Source: JACKGW01 sp964586025 | Lineage (GTDB): Bacteria; Planctomycetota; PLA2; JAEUHO01 | Assembly (NCBI GenBank): GCA_964586025.1 | Contig: CAZPGF010000002.1 | Span: 1-64,000, forward strand | DNA: 64,000 nt | Reading direction: 5' to 3' | Translations under genes and position numbers: made by a program | Shown here: positions 8,394 to 17,392 of the stretch, piece after piece | How the letters are laid out: each line of letters begins with the position of its first letter | How positions within the stretch are numbered: the stretch's first letter is position 1 | Notes under the pieces: model-generated | What the model saw: the letters and a program-made list of their open reading frames with translations, nothing else | What the model was told of the DNA's origin: nothing | Database searches by the model: none

Positions 8394-8894
8394 ATGGACG
8401 CCGACCGCCTGTCCCACCTCGACGACTCGGGATCCGCCCGGATGGTGGACGTCGGCTCGAAGGCGATCACGCCACGGCGCGCCGTCGCCGAGGTGCGGGT
8501 GCGCATGTCGCCCGCGACCTTGGAACTCGTGCGTTCGGGCACCACGAGGAAGGGCGACGCGCTAGCCGTCGCCCGACTCGCCGGGATCCAGGGCGCCAAG
8601 CGCACTGCGGATCTCATTCCCCTCTGCCACCCGTTGGGGCTCGACCTCGTCGACGTGCGCGCGGATCTCGAACCGCCGGACACGGTGCGTTTCGTGACCG
8701 AGGCCCGCGTGACCGCGCGGACCGGCGTCGAGATGGAGGCGCTGACGGCGGCGGCCGTCGCGGCGCTCGCGCTCATCGACATGATCAAGGGTGTCGATCG
8801 CACGGCGTCGATCGAGGGCCTCCGGCTGCTCGAGAAGGACGGGGGCCGCAGCGGAGCGTGGCGGCGCTCCGCCTCCGATGGAGATCCGTCGTGA
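8394..8894 (+). CDS. moaC: Cyclic pyranopterin monophosphate synthase MoaC
   Basis: MoaC catalyses the second half of the first step of molybdenum-cofactor synthesis, turning 3',8-cyclo-7,8-dihydro-GTP into cyclic pyranopterin monophosphate. The 166-residue product shows the family opening (LSHLDDSG, MVDVGSKAITPRRAVAEV), the active-site LIPLCHPL, the TGVEMEALTA block and the DMIKGVDR motif. Start ATG 8394 matches the usual N-terminus. An in-frame ATG at 8340 would add 18 residues, and its nearest GGAGG is 17 nt away. Its stop overlaps the asd start in GTGA. No other Moco gene is in the window. The C-terminal tail after LEKDGG is slightly extended. Confidence 0.95.
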   Translation: MDADRLSHLDDSGSARMVDVGSKAITPRRAVAEVRVRMSPATLELVRSGTTRKGDALAVARLAGIQGAKRTADLIPLCHPLGLDLVDVRADLEPPDTVRFVTEARVTARTGVEMEALTAAAVAALALIDMIKGVDRTASIEGLRLLEKDGGRSGAWRRSASDGDPS

Positions 8895-9922
8895 CGGCGC
8901 GGCGGTGGTCCGTGGCGGTCGCCGGCGCGACCGGCGTCGTCGGGGAGGCGCTGCTCGAACTCCTGTCGTCGCGCGCGTTTCCGATCGAGTCGCTGCGCGT
9001 GATGGCGTCGCCCCGCAGCGCCGGAACGACCTTGCACCGGTGCGGTCGCGATCTCCTGGTGGAGGATCTTTCGACCGCCGACTTCCACGGCGTCGATTTC
9101 GCGTTCTTCTCCGCAGGGAGCGCCCAGGCCGCCCACGCGCGTCGCGCCGCCGAACACGGCGCCACGGTGATCGACAACTCGTCGGCCTTCCGTGAGGATC
9201 CGTCGATCCCCCTGGTCGTTCCGCAGGTCAACCCGCGCGACCTCGATTCGCTGCGCGTGCCGGGGTCGCGTCCTCGGGCCGGGCTGATCGCGAATCCGAA
9301 CTGTTCGACGATCCTGTTCGTGATGGCGGTCGCTCCGATCGAACGGCACGTCCGGATCGAGCGCGCGGTCGTCGCGACCTACCAGGCGGTTTCCGGCGGC
9401 GGCGCCAAGGCCCTCGCCGAACTGGCGCGCCAAGGGGAGGAGGAACGGCAGGGCCTCGCGCTCACCGCGGACGTCTTCCCGCGACCGATCCACGCGAACG
9501 TCTTGCCGTTCGTGCAGGCGTTCACGCCCGACGGCACCACCACCGAAGAACGGAAACTCCTCCGCGAGAGTCGCCGGCTGCTCGGACGGCCCGACCTCCG
9601 ACTGACCGCGACGTGCGTGCGCGTTCCCGTGCGCACGGCCCATTCCGAGGCGGTCAATCTGGAACTCGCACGTGCCGTCACGCCCGACGAGGCACGCGCG
9701 TGGATCGCCGCCGCGCCGGGGGTGCGTGTCGTGGACGATCCCGCCACACTCCGTTTCCCCACGCCGCGAGACGCCGAAGGGGGAGACGACGTCCTGGTCG
9801 GGAGGGTGCGTCGGGATCCTTCCCATGAGCGCGGGCTCGACCTCTGGCTGACCGGCGACCAGATTCGCAAGGGCGCCGCGCTCAACGCGATCGAGATCGC
9901 CGAGGAGTTGCTGCGGAGCTGA
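8891..9922 (+). CDS. asd: Aspartate-semialdehyde dehydrogenase
   Basis: This enzyme reduces aspartyl-4-phosphate to aspartate semialdehyde with NADPH. It is the branch point to lysine/diaminopimelate, threonine and methionine. The 343-residue product has the nucleotide motif GATGVVG (12-18), DNSSAFR, the catalytic cysteine Cys138 in NPNCST, YQAVSGGG, and HANVLPF near the active site. The GTG start at 8891 overlaps the moaC stop (GTGA), so translation is probably coupled, although the functions are unrelated. dapB, a later enzyme of the lysine branch, is 14 kb downstream on the same strand. The 172-nt spacer after it contains TCGGCC/GGCCGA and a TAGGAT hexamer at about 10037, probably the accB promoter. 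Confidence 0.95.
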   Translation: MTARRWSVAVAGATGVVGEALLELLSSRAFPIESLRVMASPRSAGTTLHRCGRDLLVEDLSTADFHGVDFAFFSAGSAQAAHARRAAEHGATVIDNSSAFREDPSIPLVVPQVNPRDLDSLRVPGSRPRAGLIANPNCSTILFVMAVAPIERHVRIERAVVATYQAVSGGGAKALAELARQGEEERQGLALTADVFPRPIHANVLPFVQAFTPDGTTTEERKLLRESRRLLGRPDLRLTATCVRVPVRTAHSEAVNLELARAVTPDEARAWIAAAPGVRVVDDPATLRFPTPRDAEGGDDVLVGRVRRDPSHERGLDLWLTGDQIRKGAALNAIEIAEELLRS

Positions 9923-10094
9923 ACCACGCGCCGGTCGGCCTCTTCGGTCAGGGGGCCGAGTCGAGCGCCCCCGGCACTCGAACGATTCCGCCTCCTGCCA
10001 GGAGCCGGGTCGGGCTTGGAGCCTTCCGCCGCGCCCGCTAGGATCCGCCCATCGGTTCGGGAACGCTCCCGTGGGCGCCCCGGCGGAGGTCTCG

Positions 10095-10565
10095 ATGGAC
10101 CATCGCGCGCTACGGCGTCTCGTCCGGCTGATGAACCAGAACGGCCTGGTCGAGGTCGAGCTCGAGCAGGAGGGCTGGCGGGTCCACCTGCGGAAGGCGG
10201 AGGCACCGGTCGGCACCTACCTTCCGGCGGTCGCGGCCTCCGTCGCGCCGCCCTCGTTCCCGGCGCCGACGGCGCCGTCCGATCCCTCCGCCGGCCCCGC
10301 CGCCCCCGCGGGACCGCCGCCGGGCACGCGCGACATCACCTCGCCGATGGTGGGCACCTTCTACCGGCGGCCGAGCCCCGACGCCGAGCCCTACGTCCAG
10401 GCCGGCGACCGGGTCACATCCCAGTCGGTGGTCTGCATCATCGAGGCGATGAAGGTCAACAACGAGATTCAGGCGGACCTTTCCGGAGAGATCCTCGAAG
10501 CGCTCGTCGAAGACGGCCAACCGGTCGAGTACGGACAGCCCCTGTTCCGCGTGAAGGTCTCCTGA
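10095..10565 (+). CDS. accB: Biotin carboxyl carrier protein of acetyl-CoA carboxylase
   Basis: AccB carries the biotin that shuttles carboxyl groups between biotin carboxylase and carboxyltransferase, making malonyl-CoA for fatty-acid synthesis. The 156-residue protein has the usual N-terminal helix (about 1-35), a Pro/Ala-rich flexible linker (about 40-80), and a biotinyl domain opening with SPMVGTFYRRPSP. The biotin-accepting lysine is Lys120 in EAMKVNNEIQA. ATG 10095 is chosen because GGAGG lies 5 nt upstream. It is followed after 4 nt by accC, the standard pairing. Confidence 0.96.
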   Translation: MDHRALRRLVRLMNQNGLVEVELEQEGWRVHLRKAEAPVGTYLPAVAASVAPPSFPAPTAPSDPSAGPAAPAGPPPGTRDITSPMVGTFYRRPSPDAEPYVQAGDRVTSQSVVCIIEAMKVNNEIQADLSGEILEALVEDGQPVEYGQPLFRVKVS

Positions 10566-10569
10566 TCGC

Positions 10570-11910
10570 ATGTTTCAGCGCGTCCTGATCGCCAACCGCG
10601 GCGAGATCGCGCTCCGGGTCATTCGAGCCTGCCGCGAACTCGACATCGAGAGCGTCGTCGTCTACTCGCAGGCGGACGCCGGTGCCCCGTACCTCGACCT
10701 CGCCGACGAGTCGATCTGCATCGGGCCGGGGCCCAGCGCGAAGTCCTATCTCTCCGTGGCGAGCCTGATCAGCGCGGCGGAGATCGCCGACGTGGACGCG
10801 GTGCATCCGGGGTACGGCTTCCTGTCCGAGAACCCGCAGTTCGCCGAGGTCTGCCGCGCGAACAACATCGAGTTCATCGGACCCGACGTCGAGACGATCA
10901 AGCGCGTCGGAGACAAGGCCGCGGCCCGTGCGGCAGCGGTTGCCGCGGGGATCCCGGTCGTGGAGGGCAGCGACGGCCCGATCCAGGACGAGGACGAGGC
11001 GCTGAAGGTCGCGCGCAAGGTCGGCTACCCGGTGCTGATCAAGGCGGTGAGCGGCGGCGGCGGACGCGGGATGCGCGTCGCGCACAACGACATGAGCCTG
11101 CTCACCAGCCTCGCGACGGCGCGCACCGAGGCGCAGGCGGCGTTCGGGGACGGAAGCGTCTACATCGAGAAGTACATCGAGGCGCCGCGCCACGTCGAGA
11201 TCCAGATCCTCGGCGACAAGAAGGGCGACCTGATCCACCTCGGCGAGCGCGACTGCTCCGTACAGCGCCGCCACCAGAAGCTGGTCGAGGAGAGCCCGAG
11301 CCCGGGAATCACCAACGATCTCCGGACGAAGATGGGTCGCGCCGCCGTGAAATTGGCGAAGAGCGTCGGCTACCACGGCGCCGGCACGGTCGAGTTCCTC
11401 GTCAGCGGCAAGGAGTTCTGGTTCATCGAGGTGAATGCGCGCATCCAGGTCGAGCATCCGGTCACCGAGCTGGTGACCGGCATCGACCTGATTCGTGAAC
11501 AGATCCGGATCGCCGCCGGCGAGCCGCTCGGCCGCAAGCAACAGCACGTCGACTTCCGCGGGCACGCGCTGGAGGTGCGGATCAATGCCGAGGATCCGGA
11601 CCGCGGCTTCGCTCCGTCGCCGGGCCTCGTGACCGCCTACCAGCCGGCTGGCGGCCCGGGCGTGCGAATCGACAGCCACGTCGTCGCCGGGTATCGGATT
11701 CCCCCGCACTACGACAGCATGATCGCGAAGGTCATCGTGCACGCGAACAACCGCGACGAGGCGATCAAGCGGATGCGTCGCGCGATGGACGAGTACCGCA
11801 TCGAGGGCATCAAGACCAACTTGTCGCTCCACCGCCGCATCCTTCGCAACGGACACTTCCAGCGCGGCGACTACAGCACCCGATTCCTCGACGAGTTCCT
11901 CAACACATGA
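10570..11910 (+). CDS. accC: Biotin carboxylase subunit of acetyl-CoA carboxylase
   Basis: AccC carboxylates the biotin on AccB using ATP and bicarbonate. The 446-residue product matches the family length. It has an N-terminal pre-ATP-grasp domain (RVLIANRGEIALRVIRACRE), HPGYGFLSEN, the glycine loop KAVSGGGGRGMR, the ATP-grasp core with HVEIQILGD and ERDCSVQRRHQKL, and the catalytic segment EVNARIQVEHPVTE. The stop overlaps the next gene's ATG in ATGA, linking it translationally to a sugar-nucleotide enzyme. The carboxyltransferase subunits are not in the window. Confidence 0.97.
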   Translation: MFQRVLIANRGEIALRVIRACRELDIESVVVYSQADAGAPYLDLADESICIGPGPSAKSYLSVASLISAAEIADVDAVHPGYGFLSENPQFAEVCRANNIEFIGPDVETIKRVGDKAAARAAAVAAGIPVVEGSDGPIQDEDEALKVARKVGYPVLIKAVSGGGGRGMRVAHNDMSLLTSLATARTEAQAAFGDGSVYIEKYIEAPRHVEIQILGDKKGDLIHLGERDCSVQRRHQKLVEESPSPGITNDLRTKMGRAAVKLAKSVGYHGAGTVEFLVSGKEFWFIEVNARIQVEHPVTELVTGIDLIREQIRIAAGEPLGRKQQHVDFRGHALEVRINAEDPDRGFAPSPGLVTAYQPAGGPGVRIDSHVVAGYRIPPHYDSMIAKVIVHANNRDEAIKRMRRAMDEYRIEGIKTNLSLHRRILRNGHFQRGDYSTRFLDEFLNT

Positions 11911-12893
11911 GCCAGCGTTTGCATCCCTTCGCACCGGGATCCCGGATCGTGGTGACCGGCGGCGCCGGCTTCGTCGGATCCCATCTCGTCGACGTCCTCG
12001 TCGCCGACGGCCACGTCGTCACGGTGTTCGACAACCTCTGCACCGGACGTCGCGAGAACCTCGATCATCACCGGGCCGGGAATCGGGTCGATCTGGTCGA
12101 GCAGGACGTCTGCGAGCCGCTTCGCGTCAAGGGGCCCGTGTCCGCGGTGCTGCATCTGGCAAGCCCCGCCAGTCCGATCGACTTCGAGCGGATCCCGATC
12201 GAGATCCTGCGGACCGGCAGCGTCGGCACGGAACAGGCGCTGCGCCTGGCCGAAGAGAAGGGCGCCCGATTCCTGCTCGCCAGCACGAGCGAGGTGTACG
12301 GCGACCCCGAGGTCTTTCCGCAGCCGGAGACGTACTGGGGGCGGGTCAACCCCATCGGCCCGCGCAGCGTGTACGACGAGGCGAAGCGCTACGCGGAAGC
12401 CCTCACGATGGCGTGGCGGCGACATCGCGGCGTCGCCACCCAGATCGCGCGCATCTTCAACACCTACGGCCCGCGGATGCGGCCGGACGACGGGCGCGTC
12501 CTGCCCGCGTTCGTTGCCGCCGCACTCGCCAGCGAACCCTTCCCGATCCACGGCGACGGGGGGCAGACGCGAAGCTTCTGCTACGTCGAGGACACGGTGT
12601 CGGGTCTGCTGGCCGTCGCGCGCGGCGGTGACGGCATGCCCGTGAACGTCGGCATGCCCGGCGAGTTGACGATCGCCGACTTCGCGCGTCTCGTGGCCCG
12701 CCTGGCCGGCGTCCCCGGGGTGATCCGTCACCTGTCCTCGGCGGCCGACGATCCGCGCCGCCGCGAACCGGACGTGAGCCGACTTCGGGCGCTCGGGTGG
12801 CGGCCCACGGTCAGCCTCGAGGACGGGTTGCACCGCACGCTCGAGTGGTTCCGGACCAACGCCGATCCGATCCGGGGCACCGAAAAGGGCTGA
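11907..12893 (+). CDS. NAD-dependent SDR, UDP-glucuronate decarboxylase-like
   Basis: This is an extended short-chain dehydrogenase acting on nucleotide sugars, most like UDP-xylose synthase (UXS). Evidence is the cofactor loop VTGGAGFVGSHLVD, FDNLCTGRRENL, the UXS-like HLASPASPIDF, LLASTSEVYGDP, an intact catalytic YDEAK, and RIFNTYGPRM. It is 328 residues long. It would convert UDP-glucuronate to UDP-xylose for polysaccharide or glycan synthesis. Its ATG overlaps the accC stop. It is followed after 114 nt by a second SDR whose catalytic pair is missing, which makes the two an interesting pair. UXS is favoured over a 4,6-dehydratase because of the SPASP segment. Confidence 0.85.
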   Translation: MSQRLHPFAPGSRIVVTGGAGFVGSHLVDVLVADGHVVTVFDNLCTGRRENLDHHRAGNRVDLVEQDVCEPLRVKGPVSAVLHLASPASPIDFERIPIEILRTGSVGTEQALRLAEEKGARFLLASTSEVYGDPEVFPQPETYWGRVNPIGPRSVYDEAKRYAEALTMAWRRHRGVATQIARIFNTYGPRMRPDDGRVLPAFVAAALASEPFPIHGDGGQTRSFCYVEDTVSGLLAVARGGDGMPVNVGMPGELTIADFARLVARLAGVPGVIRHLSSAADDPRRREPDVSRLRALGWRPTVSLEDGLHRTLEWFRTNADPIRGTEKG

Positions 12894-13007
12894 TTCTTCG
12901 GCCTTCTCCCGGGATTCGCTTCCGATCTCGGGGGGGGAGCCCTATCCTCTCCGGGCCACCCTGGGGCTGCCACGCCCCCCTCGAAGCCCGGGTGACCGAG
13001 GATCTCG

Positions 13008-13979
13008 ATGGCCAAGTACCTGGTCACCGGCGGAGCCGGATTCATCGGCTCGAACCTCGTCGATTCGCTCGTCGCGAGCGGCGACAAGGTCGTCGTCTAC
13101 GACGATTTGAGCACCGGGTCGCGCAAGAACCTCCAGGACCAGAAGGTCGCCGACGTCCGCGTGCACGAAGGCGACGTCCGGGACGAAAAGGAACTGCGCA
13201 AGGCGGCGAAGGGCTGCGACTACCTGCTTCACCTCGGCTGTCCGCCGGGGGTCGCACCGTCGGTCGCCGATCCGAAGACCGCGATCGAGATCGCGGCGGT
13301 CGGGACGCTGAACTGCCTGATCGCGGCGCGCGACATGAGGGTGAAGCGCGTCGTCTTCGCCTCGAGCGCCGGCGTCTACGGCGAGAGCCCGGTTCTTCCC
13401 AAGGAAGAGTCGATGCTGCCGATGCCGTACACCCCCGGCGGCGCGGGTTCGCTGATGGGCGAGGAGTTGACGCGCGTCTTCTACACGACGTACCGCCTCG
13501 AGACCGTCTCGTTGCGACTGTTCAACGTCTACGGCCCGCGGCAGGCGACCGAGGGAGCGCACGCCGGCGTCATCGGCGCGTTCTGCCAGGCGATCCTGCG
13601 CGGCGACCCGCCGGTCGTGTTCGGCGACGGCAAGCAGTCGCGCGACTTCATCCACGTCTCCGACGTGATCGAGGCGTTCCGCCTCGCGTGCGTGGCACCG
13701 AAGGCCGAGGGCGAGGTGTTCAACATCGCGTCCGGGGCACGTCTGAGCATCGGTGGACTGATCACGATGTTCGGGACGCTCCTCGAACGCGAGATCACGC
13801 CGCAGTTCGGCGATTCTCGACCGAGCGACGTCCGGCACAGCCTTGCCGACATCGTCAAGGCCCAGGAGGTGCTCGGCTTCCGTCCCCGCGTTCGCATCGC
13901 CGAGGGGCTCGCCAAGACGCTCGTCTGGTACAAGAAGAACCTGCCGAAGGTGCCGAAGGCGCGTCCCGCGAGAGCGTAG
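13008..13979 (+). CDS. SDR-family sugar-nucleotide epimerase homologue lacking the YxxxK pair
   Basis: This 323-residue protein has the fold and cofactor features of UDP-glucose 4-epimerase-like SDRs: VTGGAGFIGSNLVD, YDDLSTGSRKNL, FASSAGVYGES, LRLFNVYGPRQ, and the C-terminal substrate motif VFGDGKQSRDFIHVSDV. Where the family has YxxSK, this protein reads PYTPGGAGSLMGEE. Gly144 replaces the catalytic Tyr and Ser148 replaces the Lys. The usual HLAA segment is also changed (HLGCPPGVAPS). NAD binding probably survives but classical catalysis should not. It may be regulatory, a partner of the adjacent SDR, or use altered chemistry. ATG 13008 is preceded by GAGGA. Confidence 0.85.
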   Translation: MAKYLVTGGAGFIGSNLVDSLVASGDKVVVYDDLSTGSRKNLQDQKVADVRVHEGDVRDEKELRKAAKGCDYLLHLGCPPGVAPSVADPKTAIEIAAVGTLNCLIAARDMRVKRVVFASSAGVYGESPVLPKEESMLPMPYTPGGAGSLMGEELTRVFYTTYRLETVSLRLFNVYGPRQATEGAHAGVIGAFCQAILRGDPPVVFGDGKQSRDFIHVSDVIEAFRLACVAPKAEGEVFNIASGARLSIGGLITMFGTLLEREITPQFGDSRPSDVRHSLADIVKAQEVLGFRPRVRIAEGLAKTLVWYKKNLPKVPKARPARA

Positions 13980-13985
13980 CGCGGC

Positions 13986-15350
13986 GTGGCGCCGCCGCCG
14001 CCCGCGCTCGGCCGCGGTGTGTTCGTGGCGCTCGCCGTCGCCGGCATCGTCGTCCGCGCCGAGGCGTTCCACCTGCCGCTGCTCGGCGCCGGCGCCGAAG
14101 CGGCGTCGGCGGCACGGGCGCTGGCGCGCGGTGCGATCGAAGTGCCGGGCGCGGGGGGACTCCCCACCGCGTGGCTCGCTGCGCCGTTCGTGTTCGCCGG
14201 TGCCACCGCGACGTCGGCGGTGCGCGCGGTGGACCTCTTGTCGGGGGCACTGCTCGCGCCCCTCGCCCTGGCGCTCGCGTTGCGGTTCGGGGCGCGGCCG
14301 GCGAGCGCGTTGCTCGTCGGTCTACTCGCGTTGCTCCATCCGTCGCTCGCGATCGCCTCCGGCGGCGCCGCGGCGCAGGCGCTCGGCCTCCCGGCGGTCG
14401 CGTTGGCCCTGGGCGTCCTCTTCGTCGCAGCACCCGGCGTCCGCGCGGCGCGCGCGACAGCCACATGTGCGCTCGTGGCCGCGGTGGGCGCACCGTTCGG
14501 GTTCGTGGCAGCCCTTCCGCTCTTCCTTCACCACGCCCGTCGCGAGGCGCGTTGGGTGTGGCGCATCGCACCGGGCCTCCTGGCCGCGTGTGCCTTCGCA
14601 CTCCTCCCCGGCGCGCGCTCTCCGCTCGGAGCGGGCTCGGCCGTCGGGACCGGAGTCGTGGGGACCCTCATCGCCTTCGGCGGTCCCATCGTCCTGGGCG
14701 TCCCCACGTCCTGGCGCGCGGCGACCGTCTCGATACGCGCGGCCATCGCCGCGACCTTCGCCTACGCCTTTGCGACGGCCTTCGCGGCCGACTCCTCGAC
14801 GGACATCTGGGCGATCGCGCCGCTGGCGGCGCCCGTCGCGCTGGCGTTCGGCGGACGAGGCCTCGGGGGGCTCGGCGCCGATTGGGCGCGTCGCCTGCGA
14901 CTCGCCACGCTCGTGGCGGCCGCCGCGACGACGCTCCTGCTCGCCGTACCCGCGCTCGGACGTCTTGGACCGGCCGGGGCGGAGTCCGCCGCGGCGCGCG
15001 CGCGATGGCTCGAACGGGCCACCGAGCTCGCGCTCGCCGCGGCGGGCGACGACGGCCTGGTCGCGTTCGCGGCGCCGCGAAGCGAAGCCGAGCGCTCGAG
15101 CGCGGCGGACGGCCTCGCGGAGCACCGGGACGCGAGATCGGTGCGCGAGGCGTCGTCGGGCTGGACGCGGCGCGGCGACCTTCCGACCTTCGAGGCGATC
15201 GCGTTCGAGCCCGAGCGCACGCTCGGCCTCGTCGCGGAGCGAGGCACGTTCGCCTCGGTGCAGGCGCTCGGTGATGGGTTGGTGTTGTTCCGCTTCGAGG
15301 CGGTCGGCGAGTTCGGGCCGTATGCCGTCCTTCGCGCCCGTCGCGACTGA
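13986..15350 (+). CDS. Polytopic membrane protein of unknown function
   Basis: This 454-residue protein is almost entirely hydrophobic, Ala/Leu/Val-rich helices from residue 10 to about 325 (roughly nine to eleven membrane segments). A soluble C-terminal domain of about 120 residues follows (starting near ERATELALAAAGDDG). The arrangement of many helices plus a soluble tail recalls GT-C glycosyltransferases. I do not see a clear DD/DE catalytic loop after the first helix, so no function is assigned. GTG 13986 lies 6 nt after the preceding SDR stop, so it is probably co-transcribed with the sugar-nucleotide genes. Confidence 0.75.
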   Translation: MAPPPPALGRGVFVALAVAGIVVRAEAFHLPLLGAGAEAASAARALARGAIEVPGAGGLPTAWLAAPFVFAGATATSAVRAVDLLSGALLAPLALALALRFGARPASALLVGLLALLHPSLAIASGGAAAQALGLPAVALALGVLFVAAPGVRAARATATCALVAAVGAPFGFVAALPLFLHHARREARWVWRIAPGLLAACAFALLPGARSPLGAGSAVGTGVVGTLIAFGGPIVLGVPTSWRAATVSIRAAIAATFAYAFATAFAADSSTDIWAIAPLAAPVALAFGGRGLGGLGADWARRLRLATLVAAAATTLLLAVPALGRLGPAGAESAAARARWLERATELALAAAGDDGLVAFAAPRSEAERSSAADGLAEHRDARSVREASSGWTRRGDLPTFEAIAFEPERTLGLVAERGTFASVQALGDGLVLFRFEAVGEFGPYAVLRARRD

Positions 15351-15397
15351 CCGGGATCCGGTACGATCGTCCGTCCCGAGGGGGCGAGAGGAACGCG

Positions 15398-17380
15398 ATG
15401 GCCCGTTCACCCCGATGCCTTCGCGCGACGCACGCGCGCGTCGCCCTCGTCAGCCTGTTCGTCGGTTTCGCCGCCGCCTTGGTCGCGTGGCCGGCCGTCG
15501 CGGAGGACGAGACGCCGAGGGATCCGCCCGGGGTGTCCGCGCCGTTGCTCCGGGCCCCCGAAGCGGGCTTCGTCGGGACGGATCGCTGCGCGACGTGCCA
15601 CGCCGACGAGGTCGCGACCTGGCGTCGCTCGAGCCACGCGCACACGTTCCTTCCGGTCGGCCCGGACAATCTTCCGCAGGACGTGCTCGACGGGGCCACC
15701 GTCGCCCATCCACCGGGCGAGACGAGTTGGCGTCGCGACGGCGATCGCTTCCTCGCTCGAACGACCGGTCCGGACGGCGCACCGACCGACTACCACCTGA
15801 CGCACGCGGTCGGACGGATGCGCGTCCAGATGTTCGTCGCGACGCTTCCGGACGGTCGTCAGCAGGTGCTTCCCGCGATGTTCGAAGTGCCGACCGGCAA
15901 CTGGTTCGACTACACGTACCTGCTCTTCGGCGCGCCGGGTCTTTCGTGGGACGAGGCGCCGATCGTCCACCCCGGCGACGCGTCGTTCTGGACCGGTCCG
16001 ACGCGTTCGTGGGACAGCAGTTGCGCGCGCTGCCACACGAGCGGCAGCCGACCGGTCTCCGGCGCGCCCGTCGCCGCCGGGCCGCGGCTCGAAGCACGAG
16101 CGCTCGGCGTCGATTGCGAGATGTGCCACGGCCCCGGCGAGGCCCACGTCGCATGGCACGAGGAGCGCAACGCCGGTCGCGAGCCGGCGACGAGCGCGGA
16201 TCCGATCGTCCGCCTGCTCGACCTGGCGCGCGACGACGCCGTCGCCGTCTGCCTCCAGTGCCACATGGAAGCCGACCTCGTACGCCGCGACTTCCGTCCG
16301 GGCGACGATCTGTTCGAGCACGTCGATCCGACTCTGCTCGTCGATCCCGAACGGATCGATCCGACGGGCCGCGTCACCGAACTGGTCTACGACGGGCTGC
16401 CCTTCGCGGTCAGTCGCTGTGCGACGGAGGGCGCGCTCACCTGCGCCACCTGCCACGATCCGCACGGTGGCTCCCAGCCGAGCCAACTCCGTCACGCGCC
16501 CGACGATCCGCGGCTCTGCATCGGATGTCATGACGACATCGGCCGCGACATCGCGGCGCACACGCACCACGCCCTCGACGGTTCGGGGTCGTCCTGCGTC
16601 GCCTGCCACATGCCGTTCCTCGAGATCGAACGCGGGCACGGCTACGTCGCGGACCACTCGATCTCGATCCCGCGACCGGGCCTCGCGCTGGAAGCCGATC
16701 GCCTCGCACGCGACGCCTGTTCGACGTGCCACACACCGGGACCGCTCGCCGCCTCCGACGCCAAGCCCAAGTCCCTCGGCGAACTCGCCACGGCCGCGGC
16801 GTCCTGGTGGCCGAACCCGCGACCTCTGCCCGACTGGGTGCCGGCGATCGCGGCGGCGCGACGGAAGGAGCCCGACGCGCACACCGCGCTGATCGCGGTG
16901 CTCGACGACCCCGAAGCGCCACGCGTGGTCCGGGCGAGCGCGATGCAGTTGCTGACGCCCTACGCGAGGGCCGTCCCCGTCGCCGTCCTGCGGCGGCTCG
17001 CCGATCCGGACAGCCTGGTGCGGCGTCGTGCGGTCGGCGCCCTTGCAGCCCTGGAGGGTCCGGCCGCCGCCGTCGCGTTGCGCCGTGCGCTCGACGATCC
17101 GTCGCTCGCCGTGCGCACGGCCGCGGCTCGCGCGGCGCTCGACGGCTTCGATCGCGTCCGTCGCGAACCCGACCTGCTCGCGGCGATCCGTCCGCATCTG
17201 GCGGCCGACGCGGCCGAGGTGCCCGAGGATCCCGTGCGCTGGTACGCCGTCGGCGCCGCGGCGGACCTCGCCGGCGACGTGGACGAGGCGATCCGCGGGT
17301 ACGAGAACATGCTGCGGCTCGACCCGTTCTCCCCGCGGATCGCCGAACGCGTGCGCGAACTGACGACGGCGGGGCGCTGA
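15398..17380 (+). CDS. Exported octaheme c-type cytochrome with C-terminal HEAT and TPR repeats
   Basis: This 660-residue protein has a signal peptide (1-35, ending AWPAVAE) and eight CxxCH haem sites: CATCH (64-68), CARCH, CEMCH, CLQCH, CATCH, CIGCH, CVACH, CSTCH. The layout resembles cytochrome c554/NrfA-like multihaem families. Residues from about 460 to 600 form HEAT-like helical repeats (SLVRRRAVGALAALEG), and the last 55 look like one TPR (VDEAIRGYENMLRLDP). It probably acts in periplasmic electron transfer; whether it reduces a nitrogen or sulfur compound cannot be told. ATG 15398 has GAGAGGA upstream. It ends 12 nt from the convergent oxidoreductase gene. Confidence 0.9.
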   Translation: MARSPRCLRATHARVALVSLFVGFAAALVAWPAVAEDETPRDPPGVSAPLLRAPEAGFVGTDRCATCHADEVATWRRSSHAHTFLPVGPDNLPQDVLDGATVAHPPGETSWRRDGDRFLARTTGPDGAPTDYHLTHAVGRMRVQMFVATLPDGRQQVLPAMFEVPTGNWFDYTYLLFGAPGLSWDEAPIVHPGDASFWTGPTRSWDSSCARCHTSGSRPVSGAPVAAGPRLEARALGVDCEMCHGPGEAHVAWHEERNAGREPATSADPIVRLLDLARDDAVAVCLQCHMEADLVRRDFRPGDDLFEHVDPTLLVDPERIDPTGRVTELVYDGLPFAVSRCATEGALTCATCHDPHGGSQPSQLRHAPDDPRLCIGCHDDIGRDIAAHTHHALDGSGSSCVACHMPFLEIERGHGYVADHSISIPRPGLALEADRLARDACSTCHTPGPLAASDAKPKSLGELATAAASWWPNPRPLPDWVPAIAAARRKEPDAHTALIAVLDDPEAPRVVRASAMQLLTPYARAVPVAVLRRLADPDSLVRRRAVGALAALEGPAAAVALRRALDDPSLAVRTAAARAALDGFDRVRREPDLLAAIRPHLAADAAEVPEDPVRWYAVGAAADLAGDVDEAIRGYENMLRLDPFSPRIAERVRELTTAGR

Positions 17381-17392
17381 CCGGCGGAGCCC

